Source of the DNA: Aspergillus flavus
Taxonomy: Eukaryota > Ascomycota > Eurotiomycetes > Eurotiales > Aspergillaceae
Direction: 5' to 3'
DNA: 64,000 nucleotides
Assembly: GCF_009017415.1 (NCBI RefSeq)
Contig: NC_092407.1
Coordinates: 558,001 to 622,000, forward strand
Position 1 is the first letter of the stretch. Every line of letters begins with the position of its first letter. The notes beneath the pieces were generated by a model, which was not told where the DNA came from, searched no databases, and saw nothing but the letters and a program-made list of their open reading frames with translations. Of this stretch, positions 22,339-32,365 are shown piece after piece. A program made the translations under genes and the position numbers.

Positions 22339-23437
22339 TTACCATCTCCGGCCCCGGCCCCGTCCGCCTCCAAATCCACCTCCATAGCCCATCTGAGGTT
22401 GGCCGCCGCCTTGATTGCCGTAACCAGGCTGGCCTTGTTGTCCGCCGCCTGCGCCGGATTGGCCTCCCATCATTGCCTGGGCGTGCTGCATGAAAGACAT
22501 TGGATCCATAGATGACGGGTCCAAGCCCTGCGCCATCATACTGGCGAGCATTCCCTGCATCATATCTGGAGACATGTCTGGCATACCCGGCATACCAGGC
22601 ATCGGCGGCGGTGCACCACCGGGGCCTCCGGGGCCAGGTTGAGGGCCACCGGGCATCGGCGGAAGCCCCATGGTCAAGAAACTCTGCATGTCATCCAATT
22701 GTCTCTTCTGATCTCCAACTTCCTTCCGTAACTCTTGCTGTTTCAAAACGTAGCTTGCCCATGTAAATTCATCGAATCCGTAGTTGAAGTAGTCCGAGAT
22801 GTCAGAACCCGGCCGTCTCCATGGTTTATCGTCTTCTGGGAAGTCCGCATCCATATCAGTCGACAGAATCGGTTTACCGGTGGCCGGATGAGTTGGGTTT
22901 GCATGGACGTCTATATCTGAAGCGTGGACAGGGGGATATGCTGAACCTGGTTTCTGCGGTACGGCGGGGCGTGCGGTGACTGGAACCGGAGTTGCATGTT
23001 CAACTTTCGGTGTCACAGAAGGCGTAACTGACTTCGATACGGGAGAAGAATCTACAGATGCAGGTCGCTGCGACTCAGCTCGTAGGCTAGCATGGCGGGG
23101 GTGTGGTCTTGACGTAATGTTAGACAAAAGACGACCCTGTCGCGTTGTTGAAGACGAACTTACACTTCAGGGGGAGGCGCATCAGGAGGAGCTTCCGTGA
23201 TAATATTAAAATCATCCTAGCAAGTTTCTCATTTAGCATAAGCCATAAAGAGAATAATCAATACGGACATACATCATCTTCTTCAACCTCTATCTCTTCT
23301 TCCTCGACGTCATCTGCCTCTTGGTTGAGGTTCGCTTGGGCGTGATGGGCTGTATTCTGAGATGCAGCTACCGGCACTGCATCGGCAGGATCATAGAGAT
23401 CATCGTCATCATCGTCCAAAATGGCCTGATTCTGCAT
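22339..23437 (-). CDS. FIP1: pre-mRNA polyadenylation factor Fip1
   Basis: Subunit of the cleavage and polyadenylation factor that tethers poly(A) polymerase. Exons 23437-23273, 23216-23164, 23107-22339 (987 nt, 328 aa). The N-terminus is acidic (ILDDDDDDLYDP and DVEEEEIEVEEDDDDF). The signature Fip1 motif is KPWRRPGSDISDYFNYGFDE followed by FTWASYVLKQQ, around residues 185-215. The C-terminus is Pro/Gly/Met-rich and ends in an RGG-like GGGFGGGRGRGRRW, as in fungal orthologues. The short middle exon (53 nt) ends PPPEV. Divergent from the XAP5 gene. Confidence 0.93.
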
Positions 23438-24008
23438 CTTAGTAATCGAGCAATGGGTGGAATAGCTAACGAGGGCAAGGTGCAGACTGTTTACGGCAGA
23501 TATCGTATCTTAAGGCCGAGTTTGTCTTGTTTGCTCCGCTCCGGATATTGCGCCGTTTGTATGGACGTCCAGATCGACTTTCGACCTTAATGGAATATTT
23601 TACTTGGTCTATACATGTCTTTTACAACCGGTCTTAGTATTTCATACAGTAAAAACAGAGAGATATCGATACCCTTCACATATAAAGCACAACTTAGTGT
23701 ATGGTGCTATATTTCTTGTATACCCATAACCACAATATATATAAAGTGGCGTGGTAGAGCTACAGTCAATGAATGATATGCATAAGTTACCATCAGGAAA
23801 ACTGAATAGAAATTATAATCAGCCTAACTGCATAGCGACTATGTCAATCTAATTCAAACTTATCATATAATTGACAATCTCTTTCAGTCTCATTTTAAAT
23901 ATCAAGTCTCGATTTCCGAGGTCACGTGCGATAGTACATTGATTACTTATGAGATCTTCGTTTTTGATCTACGTCAGGTATCCTGCTTTGCACATTCAAT
24001 CCAGCATA
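23438..24008. promoter_or_regulatory. divergent promoter region, Fip1 / XAP5
   Basis: 571 bp between outward start codons, AT-rich in the middle. GTCACGTGCG near 23930 contains a CACGTG core 75 bp upstream of the XAP5 start. Confidence 0.4.
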
Positions 24009-25229
24009 ATGTCGCAATCAGAACAGCCGAGCCATAGCTCGACACCTAGGTCTTTCACAAGCCAGACGGCCTCTGCAGAAGAACTTCTCAAGTCACAGAC
24101 CGTCGGTCTAGTCCATCTTTCTGATTTTCGCAAGCGTCGCGCAGAGGTTCTTGAGCAGAAGGAACGAGAAGCACATGATAAGTCGCTGGGGAGGTTCACC
24201 TCTGGTAACTCGAGAAGCGCAACTCCATCAGGTGGCGATGTGACCGACAGGTAAGTTAAGCGCACTTTTGGAAGGCTCTTAGACTAATCGCGACGTACTA
24301 GCGCCTCGACACGGAGCGATGGACCCCCGAAAAAGAAGAAGAAGAAGAAGCCGCTTGCGAAGAGCAAACTCTCTTTTGGAGATGACGAGGAAGAGGGTGA
24401 TAATACCGGAGAAGATTCCGCGGCCAGTATACCTCGTTCCGCTTCACGAACGCCGGTAGATAACAGCTCTTTACCGCCGTCACGTCGGATTACCCCAAAT
24501 CCAAACGCTCCACCCCCACCCAAAGCCATGACAAAAGCTGCGCTGAAGGCTGAAGCTGAAGCGCGGGATGCCTTGCGCAAGGAATTCCTGGCGATGCAGG
24601 AAGCCGTCAAGAACACGGAAATCTTAATACCATTTATCTTCTATGATGGAACGAATATTCCCGCCGGGACGGTCAAGGTTAAAAAAGGCGACCCAGTCTG
24701 GTTATTTTTAGACCGATGCCGAAAGGTGGGCGCAGAACTAGGAGTTGGTGGTAACAGTGGTGCCTCAAAGGGTCGGAAAGATAATCGGCGCGAATGGGCA
24801 AGGGTCAGTGTCGATGATTTGATGCTAGTTAAGGGGGATGTAATCGTCCCACATGTGAGTGATTGTTTTCGTCCCTATTTTATCGTGACCAATGTGCTAA
24901 CCGTCCTCAAGCATTATGAACTGTACTACTTTATTGCCAATCGAGTACCCAGCTTCTCAAGTGCTGGAGGATTGCTGTTCGACTACTCCAACAAGCCCCC
25001 TGAAACAGCTCCTACCAATGATGATCCCCTATTGGGATCGAATACAGATCAACTTGAGGGTGCTGATAAGGATCCTGCATCGACAAAGGTCGTTGACAGG
25101 CGGTGGTATGAGCGGAATAAACATATTTACCCTGCTAGTCTATGGCGAGAATATGAGCCAGGACCAGAATTTGAGGAGAAGATGCGCACGACACGACGTG
25201 ACGCTTCGGGAAATACCTTCTTCTTTTGA
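24009..25229 (+). CDS. XAP5 / FAM50-family nuclear protein
   Basis: Conserved eukaryotic nuclear protein of the XAP5 (FAM50) family, linked to pre-mRNA splicing and chromatin in other organisms. Exons 24009-24250, 24302-24854, 24912-25229 (1113 nt, 370 aa). Features: basic run PPKKKKKKKPLAKSKLSF (nuclear localisation), then the XAP5 domain with ILIPFIFYDGTNIPAGTVKV, KKGDPVWLFLDRCRKV, VDDLMLVKGDVIVPHHYELYYF, and the C-terminal KVVDRRWYERNKHIYPASLW followed by REYEP and a terminal FFF. All motifs are in family order. The two introns are phased cleanly (the second splits the VPH|HYELYYF motif). Confidence 0.93.
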
Positions 25230-25513
25230 TTAAACGGTTACAGACATGATGGAAAGATGAACATATTGCTATAGAGGGTGCGTTATTCTGTGAACTCTGT
25301 ATATTAAGATACCCAACAAATATTACTAGAAACTATATAAAGGGAGAAGACGGAACTGGTTTTTTGTAGTCCTCAGGTATTCTGCGGATGTCTTTTTGTG
25401 ATCTTTGCCATATGTGCGTATGGCTACCGTCGGTTACCCATACCATACACCTCCCACATACATCTCCTTTGTTTCCAACGTTCAAGACTACTTCACGTTC
25501 ACACAGTTTCACT

Positions 25514-26837
25514 ATGGACTTCTATCTCCGATGCAATGCACTTAAATGTCGATGTCAGTTGAAGGAACAAGCGGTTGTTACGACTTGTTCGTACGTCGTA
25601 CCCCTCCTCTTGAATTGTACGTTTATTGTCCTATTGTCTCTGCGGATGCTAAGCATTGACTTATTAGACACATTTTCTGTCCCACTTGCGCAAGCACCCT
25701 TGGCCTTTCGAGTGCCACCAATGGCGAACGTCATTGCCCGGCATGTCAGACAATCCTCGTCAACCCAGATGATGTCGTGATAACTGCCTTGAACCCAACG
25801 GAGGATTACAAAACCAGCGTCCTGAGCGGGTTAGACCCAAACACTATAATGGAATGTGCCGGACGCGCATTGCTTTTTTGGACCTACCAAACAACTCAAG
25901 AAATGTGCGTCGTTCTGGCCGCTGCTCGACACTATTGCGTACTGACGGCCAACAGCTACTACCAGGAATTTCTCGCAAAGACACTCACAGACAGGTATAC
26001 GGGTTTGAACACACAGATGGATAAAGTTATTCATAATGCCAACACGGAAATTTCGACTCTACAGACAAGGCTATCAGGTTCGTGCCGTCCTACTCATCTG
26101 CCCGAACTTTCACCTGAGTAAAGACCAGATATGCAGGCGACACATGAGCAACTTCAGAAAAAGAATCAGGAGCTTGTTGATTTATACCGAGAAAAGTGCA
26201 AGAAGTTCTCACAAATCACGAATCTCTATAATTTGCTGAAATCTCGGGCAATGCGCTCCCATATGCAGACTGCTGCATCGGACTCAGTTTCCCAGGCACT
26301 GAACTCTTTAGGAGCGTCGCGAAATGACCCTTCAGCTTCGGCATCGAACAGACCATTGGGTCCACTAATGCCGATGCAAACACCATCTCATCGTCAAAAG
26401 AACATCTTCCCTGTTGACCAAGAGGGAGTGGAGCAATTACATCGATATCAACGCAGCGGTACTGGGAGCTCAAAGGGGACAAAGAAAAGAACGGATACCT
26501 CAGCAATGCCGCCTCCAAGTCTTCCAGGAAATCCAAGACATCGTGAGTATGTTATTGTGGCTTTAATGCATTGTCTAATATTCATGTAGAGGAGGTGCCC
26601 ATCACTCCTCAGCACCGAACACGCCTCACAGGCCAATCACTTCCTTCTACAGGAATGCCACACTTACCACCAAACAGCGTCGTGCTTGAGCGATTCCGGG
26701 ATGAGCCTATTGCAACTAGTTCTCTTGCTAATAACCATCCTTCGATGAATGAGGGAAGGCCACAATTACAAACCCGTGGTCAGACGGGCAACGGCCCTCC
26801 AGGAACGAGAACCTTTTTCGATAGCACGATAATATAG
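25514..26837 (+). CDS. HEI10: HEI10/CCNB1IP1-type RING E3 ligase (meiotic crossover factor)
   Basis: Orthologue of HEI10, the RING-type SUMO/ubiquitin ligase family that accumulates at designated crossover sites in meiosis. Exons 25514-25590, 25668-25904, 25956-26077, 26129-26542, 26590-26837 (1098 nt, 365 aa). The N-terminal RING has C-x4-C, then TTCSHIFCPTCAS and RHCPACQTILVNPDDVV; the CSHIFC motif spans the first intron. It is followed by EDYKTSVLSGLDPNTIMECA and ALLFWTYQTTQEIYYQEFL, the coiled coil (MDKVIHNANTEISTLQTRLSDM, QKKNQELVDLYREKCKKFSQ) and a disordered Ser/Pro-rich tail. This is the exact HEI10 order. Its presence implies a meiotic programme. A second meiotic candidate lies about 5 kb upstream. 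Confidence 0.92.
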
Positions 26838-26976
26838 GTTTACAGACGACACGATGATGCGGATGCGACCCATGCAGGTCTTCCTTTTTTGTTTTTTCAC
26901 CAACGATATATATAGGTCGAAATGATGTTATCATGTTACCCGGCTTCGGAATCCGGTAAGAGAGCCGACTATTTTC

Positions 26977-27036
26977 AAAAAAGAAAAAAAGAAAAAAAGA
27001 AAAAAAAAAAAAAAAAAAAAAAAAAGGAAAGGAAAA
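26977..27036. repeat. A-rich tract
   Basis: A purine tract of AAAAG-type repeats runs into an uninterrupted run of 26 A (27000-27025) downstream of HEI10. It is a simple repeat; length may vary between assemblies. Confidence 0.9.
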
Positions 27037-27160
27037 ATTCAATATCCTAAATCAAAGTAGTCAAAGAATTATTCATATCAAATTCAAGAAAATGAAACTA
27101 CCTCCAGAAACACGAAAAGGTCCGAAGTGCCATCGTGATGCCATTGACCAGCGTTATAAA

Positions 27161-27488
27161 TTAAAGCGCTTCCATTCGTCCGACGTAATCTATACCCTCA
27201 CCCACTTCAATATCACCCAAATCAACACTTGAGTACGCTGTTAGCATATACAAGAGCGTAGAAAACACAAACCAGTCAACTCAGTAACCCTAGATTTGAA
27301 ACCCAAAAGTATACTGCCTAGCACCCAATACACACATTCGACTTACCAGCACGTCCCACCTCCAAAGCCCTAGTATCAAAACCACCACCACCACAAACCA
27401 AAACAATCCGAAAAAGACAAGAAATTAGAGAAAAAGAAAGATAAGATCCCAATCTCAATGGCCCCTCAAATCCACACCGAAGCTCCAT
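27161..27488 (-). CDS. putative small two-exon membrane protein
   Basis: ATG at 27488 opens 47 codons to a good donor (GCTG|GTAAGT at 27347). The acceptor AACAG at 27238 continues the frame for 24 codons to TAA at 27161 (exons 27488-27347 and 27237-27161, 72 aa). It has one hydrophobic stretch (YLSFSLISCLFRIVLVC) and a tidy acidic tail (SSVDLGDIEVGEGIDYVGRM). Family not recognised. The first 31 bases overlap the 5' end of the plus-strand small ORF, so both may not be real. The tail looks more protein-like than the N-terminus, so the first exon may be misplaced. Confidence 0.3.
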
Positions 27489-27701
27489 CCACCTGCAAAG
27501 GCCCGTCCCGTCGGCTCCGTTCTCAAGCCATACCTCGTTCCCATTACCAAGATAGTGGTCCCTCCGTCCATCCGGGACGTCCCCATCTCGGACGTGCGGA
27601 AGTTACTCACAACACGATTCCACCACACAGATCTTATCCCACGAGTCTATTCTATTTTCTGCATGGATCGAGATCGTTGGATCGTCTGGGGTTTGTCATG
27701 A
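27458..27701 (+). pseudogene. small ORF apparently broken by a frameshift
   Basis: ATG at 27458 has a good fungal start context (TCAATGG) behind a purine-rich leader. After about 12 codons (MAPQIHTEAPST) the protein-like frame shifts by one position. From about 27490 the other frame reads PAKARPVGSVLKPYLVPITK, IVVPPSIRDVPISDVRKLL and ends CMDRDRWIVWGLS at TGA 27699-27701. The join would be restored by two bases around 27491. This may be a recent 2-nt loss, a sequencing error, or an unrecognised splice. Family unknown; the intact form would be about 80 residues. Confidence 0.4.
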
Positions 27702-28244
27702 GGTTATTTCTTAGTCGTATTTTATAATGTAGCTTATTTTGACTCCTGTTTTGGGGTTACTGTATGTGCCTTGTATTTATGGGTATTGAGTTTACAGACT
27801 TCTTATACATAACTAGTAGGTCGGGTTATGGTGTGCGTTTGGGGCTTTGTGGGATCTCTTCTCTTTCTTGCTTTTCTTTTGACCCAAGGATTCTTGTTTC
27901 CTTGACTTATAATGTGAGTTTTGGATTACTATTTTTGTATTCTTTGCCAGGTTACGTAGGAACAAATATCGTAACGTTGGTAATCGTATCTTATTAACGA
28001 CTAACATCGCAGAATCATGTATCTCATGCCCTGCAAGACCAAGTCTAAATTTCAACTCCATACAATGGATATCCCGTCTCCTTGGCCCGAAAATCAGGTC
28101 GAGGTTTTGTCCAACTGCTCGCTCTTTGCCCACAGGGGAAAATATAAAAAAAAATGAAACCATATCATGCCATGCGTTCAGAAACGAAATGCACACGTAA
28201 GATTAAATTAAGTAGAATCAAAGAAAAGGGAAAAGGGTAATTCT
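27702..28244. other. convergent 3' intergenic region before aclB
   Basis: 543 bp, AT-rich and T-rich on the plus strand. It probably contains the aclB 3' UTR. No other feature supported. Confidence 0.45.
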
Positions 28245-29757
28245 TTAAGCAGAGAACTCCTTGACATCGGACTTCTTGCCCAGAAGAGCAAGAGGAACGA
28301 TACCACTGACGTGCATCTCAGGACCGTAGACGTGCATGTTGAGGCCCAGTTCCTCACCAACGGACTTGATGTTACGGAGACCCTCCTGGTAGTTAGGACC
28401 AGCACGACGGACCCAGATCTGGACCTTGTGCTCGTTCAGAACAGGGGCGACCTCACGCAGGGCACGGATGACACCCTTGAAGGTCGAAGCAACGTTGGTG
28501 AAGTTGGCAATACCACCACCAATGAAGAGAACCTTGCCGTCGGGGTGAATAGGAGCACGTAGCATCAGGTCCAGGACGGTGTGGGCGTAGTTGTAGGTCT
28601 GAGTCTCGGTGGGAGCACCGGAGTACTCACCGTAGTTGGCGAGCTCACTGACGAAGCCAGCGGAGGCAATAGCATCGGCGTACACGACGGAGGCACCACC
28701 ACCAGCAACCAGGGTCCAGACACGGCCCTTAGGGTTGAGGACGGTGAGCTTGAGAGAGGCACCGGTCTTGGCATCCAACTCAGCGATGAACTTCTCCTCC
28801 TTGCTCATCTCACGGCCGAAAGGAGCGGGGAACTCCATGGGCGGGCCAGCGTCAATGTTGACCTTGCCCTCCTGAGGAGCAACGGCAATACCCAGGTTGG
28901 CAGGGCTACGGGCAATAGCCCACTTGGTGCCGCACTCGAACTCAGCGGTCTGGTCCAGCTTGGCAGCCAAATCCAGGAAGTGGACCTCAGCGGAGGTGGC
29001 ATCAGCGTTAGGGATGACCACGAGAGGGTTGATCTCGAGGTAGGTGAACTGGCAGTCGACATAGACGGCGTACAGACGAGAGATGAAGTCCACGAGGACA
29101 TTGTGGACACCGCTGGGCACCTTCTTCAAGAGAGTGGCAGCGATCTCCTCATTCGAGGGGTAGTTCTTCAGGTTGACAGGAATAAGAAGCTTCTCGGCCT
29201 TGGCGTCAACATCGCCAACATCGACACCACCTTCGTGGGTAAAGAGGATCCAGTCACCCTGCCAAACGTTAGTCGATATCCTCTGCCGTTACCCATGGGT
29301 CTCCAATGCTTCTTACCTCACGCACGGAGTGAATGTTGATGTAGTACTCAGTTTCCTGAGGGTGGGGAACGAAAGGCTCAACCAGGAACTGACGGAGAAC
29401 GCCAGTGACGGTCTCAACCTGGACGTCCTTAGCGGCGCGAGCCTCAATCCATTCCCTAGCCTCAGCCCAGGTCTTGTTCAGAGCGAGGAGACCGCTCTTG
29501 CCACGCCTCTTGATCAATTGGTCGGGCTTAGCAACGAACTTAGCACCGGAGGCCAACAGCCACGGGTAGGTCACCTCGGCCTGGTCGAGGACATCCTTGA
29601 CGGCACGGTCTTCAGGGAAGTAGAGAGAGGCGAGACGAGCGGGAGGGTTGTGAGTGGAGGAAGGAGGAAGAGGAGTCGGCTTGATGACGGGGGCACGAGT
29701 GAGGTGGTAGTTGAGGATGGCCTTGCCATCAGCCTCGAGAATCGACTTGGCGGACAT
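28245..29757 (-). CDS. aclB: ATP-citrate synthase subunit 2
   Basis: Smaller subunit of fungal ATP-citrate lyase (the N-terminal part of animal ACLY), which with AclA turns citrate, CoA and ATP into cytosolic acetyl-CoA and oxaloacetate. Exons 29757-29317 and 29258-28245 (1455 nt, 484 aa). Features: N-terminal ATP-grasp region ([20 protein letters not shown], then [29 protein letters not shown]), the metal/substrate segment [16 protein letters not shown], and a C-terminal citrate-binding domain with [15 protein letters not shown] and [15 protein letters not shown]. The single intron splits SVRE|GDW. Codon use is strongly biased (C-ending), as expected for a highly expressed gene. Divergent from aclA. 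Confidence 0.97.
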
Positions 29758-31320
29758 ATTGGAGGGGTAAAGGACTAGAAAGAGATATGGAGGAGAGGAT
29801 CAAGAGGGGAGTGAGGAGCTATAGACTGATAGTATAGGGGGGAATAAAAATGTTAAGAGTAAGGGAAGTCAACCCCAGATTAAGAGTATAGAGGTGTGGG
29901 AAGTATGTGAGGATAGATTGGAGTGAGAGGGAAAAGTGAGGAAAGAAAACAAAATAAGTTGTTTCTGGCTTGGCAAAAATTACCAGAGAGGAGTATTGGA
30001 GGTATAGGAGGACAATTCCAAACGGGGGGCGCAGTAGGAAGAAGGAGGAAAAAAAGAGTACGTCGGGTACGGCGATGATAATAATTTCAGCTCCTGGAAA
30101 TTATTATTACTCTTCTGGATGACAACTTGGAGGGGGAGGGGAATTTTTCTGCTGGTAAAACTGTACTCTGGCCCCTCCGAAGCAACCATACCAGCACGAT
30201 ACGGGAATACCAAAACACACCAAAAAAGGCCGAGCTCGGGAGAGGTGTTGAGATACGGTGGGGATCAGCAGAGGATGTGGATCCTACCAGGACCCACTGT
30301 GTTAAGCGGCCTTAATTCCTACGGGTTGGGAGCTTCGCTTTCCACTCTGTTGGGGTTCTTCGGGAAGGGGTATTTAGTACGCAGTATCTGCCCTACGCTG
30401 TAGCCCCAATACTGTACGGCTTGATGAATGGCAACTTCTGGCGCACTTCGGACGGTTCCCTCCGGAAGTCGCACTTCATCGTAGATTTATCTGTAATTTT
30501 AGTTTCTCATTATCGGTTTTGTTGGGTTTTGGGTAGGTTTTGTTGGTGACCCCTCAGGAGCACTAGAGAGTTTGATACGTAGGAGGTGCAGCGTACACGT
30601 GGACCACTGTCTAAATCGGAATAATATCCAGGGACAGGGCACTGCGTTGATTGAGAAGATCTACCTACAGTACTCGGTCCGACTACTGGATGGCTATCCC
30701 AATCCAGGTAGATCCGTAAGGATCTTAGTGCCTGACTGCTCAGGTACCCATCCCCTTCAGTTAACTAATTCACCGCCTTTAGATAATCTTCTAGAAGGTT
30801 AGAATATTACCATGGGTATACCTCGAGTGGTCTACTACTATCAAGGTACTACTCCGTAGTACTCCGGCTACCACCTTCTATTACCTGACGTAGTTACAGA
30901 TCCCTTGTCATGAAGTCATTGATACTACCTTTTCTTAACACACTGAGTGTAAAAGGAAATAGTCGGTTCCAATGCATCTTGTCGCGGTTGCATGATGTTT
31001 AGTCGGTGAGCATCGTCATGTGCGCCCGTTAGCAGCAGGCAGGAATCGAAATATTTTCTTAGGCGGCATCTTTACGTAGTAGGATGCAGGCGATGGATGA
31101 GGTGTACTCCGGTTTACTGTGTACTTTGTATACTACTAGTGGGAAGGTACATTGGCATCCCTGGGCCAACAAGAAAAAAAATATCAGACCGTTCATCGAC
31201 CCCACCTTTAGTCCCGACCAGATCATCTTACAGAAATAGTGCCTTGGGCCTTAACTTTCCGGAGTCGAGACTTGCTTGAAGATGGCCCGATTATCCTGCT
31301 CATTACCCTTTTTGACCGTA

Positions 31321-31442
31321 GTCAGTATTGTATATACGGTGTACTTCAGATCACTCTTGGGGTCAGTATTATGAATACCGTGTACTTCGGGTCACCACTG
31401 GAGTCAGTCCAGTTTATACGGTGTACTTCAGATCACCGCCCA
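31321..31442. repeat. three imperfect 41-bp tandem repeats
   Basis: Units start at 31321, 31362 and 31403, each beginning GTCAGT and carrying a core close to TACGGTGTACTTCAGATCAC. Units 1 and 3 share the core exactly; unit 2 differs at a few positions. The period is exactly 41 bp. They lie about 0.9 kb upstream of the aclA start. Confidence 0.85.
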
Positions 31443-32233
31443 GGCAGGAAAAAAACAAGACTTGAGTTTGTTGAGCAACATTGTCAACCCCCCCAAAAAT
31501 AATACACTGCAGATTAGCTTGTCGCATACTCCGCACTCCATCAGCAGTACTGTGTACGCCGTCACACCAGCCCTAGCTAGCTCTTTCATTCCACCACCGT
31601 AGCTTTTCCTCTAAATGGTTCCTGTGGCTTTCCCGAGTCCCGGTTAGCTAGACTAGATTTTCCAATAAGAAATTCTCATCGGGAGGTTATTATTAGGACC
31701 TTTTCAAGTCCCGAAATCCGAACATAGCCTCAGGCCAGACTACTATTTTCCCAACTGGTCCCGCATTGCGCCCCCCGCCGTTTTCTCAAGACCGTATAGT
31801 ACCGGCCCATACCGCCCACCCATACGATTACCTGTCTGATACATACCAACCATACGCCATACATACTTCAGACTCCGGGCTTCTGTACTTCACCTCAAAA
31901 ATTATTATTAGCAGCTCCATAATTTCTTTACTCCGTACCAACCCCCAATCTTAACCCGATATCGTTCCCCTCTGTTATTATTTTTTTTCCTTCTCCCATT
32001 CCGTCTTAACTCATCGATTAATCCACTTCATTCCCCCTCCAATTCCAATTTCTCCATCCTCCTTCCTTGGTTATCGTCCTTATCCTCCTCTCCCATCTAT
32101 CTTCTCCTTCCCTCCCAGGTCGCTATTACTTGTTGCGACTTACTCCTCTATATCATTTAACTCACCTGCATACCCACCTAATAATACCTTCTTGTTTCCT
32201 TTGATTGTTTTACGTTTGGAGCTCTGTTGACAG

Positions 32234-32351
32234 GTATGCTTCCTCGAAATCAGATCGGATACTGATATCATACACCTCCCCTTCCCTTGACCTATTATTC
32301 CCCCCAGTCCTAGAACTGTGAACGCTTTGCTAATGTTAACCGGATTGACAG
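32234..32351 (+). other. probable 5' UTR intron of aclA
   Basis: A donor CAG|GTATGC at 32234 and an acceptor TTGACAG ending at 32351 frame a 118-nt interval with branch-like GCTAATG/TTAAC sequences near its 3' end. It lies 15 nt before the aclA ATG. Removing it joins the CT-rich leader to the start region. Inferred from consensus only. Confidence 0.5.
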
Positions 32352-32365
32352 AGTAATTAGCCATC

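Larger units (their letters stand above)
29758..32365. promoter_or_regulatory. 2.6 kb shared divergent promoter of aclB and aclA
   Basis: The only DNA between the two outward start codons, so co-regulation of the two subunits is likely. The ends mirror each other: 29765-29960 is purine-rich on the plus strand (CT-rich for aclB), and 31980-32130 is CT-rich for aclA, both typical of strongly expressed fungal genes. In between lie a three-copy 41-bp repeat and a probable 5' UTR intron. No ORF in this interval shows protein motifs. Confidence 0.7.
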
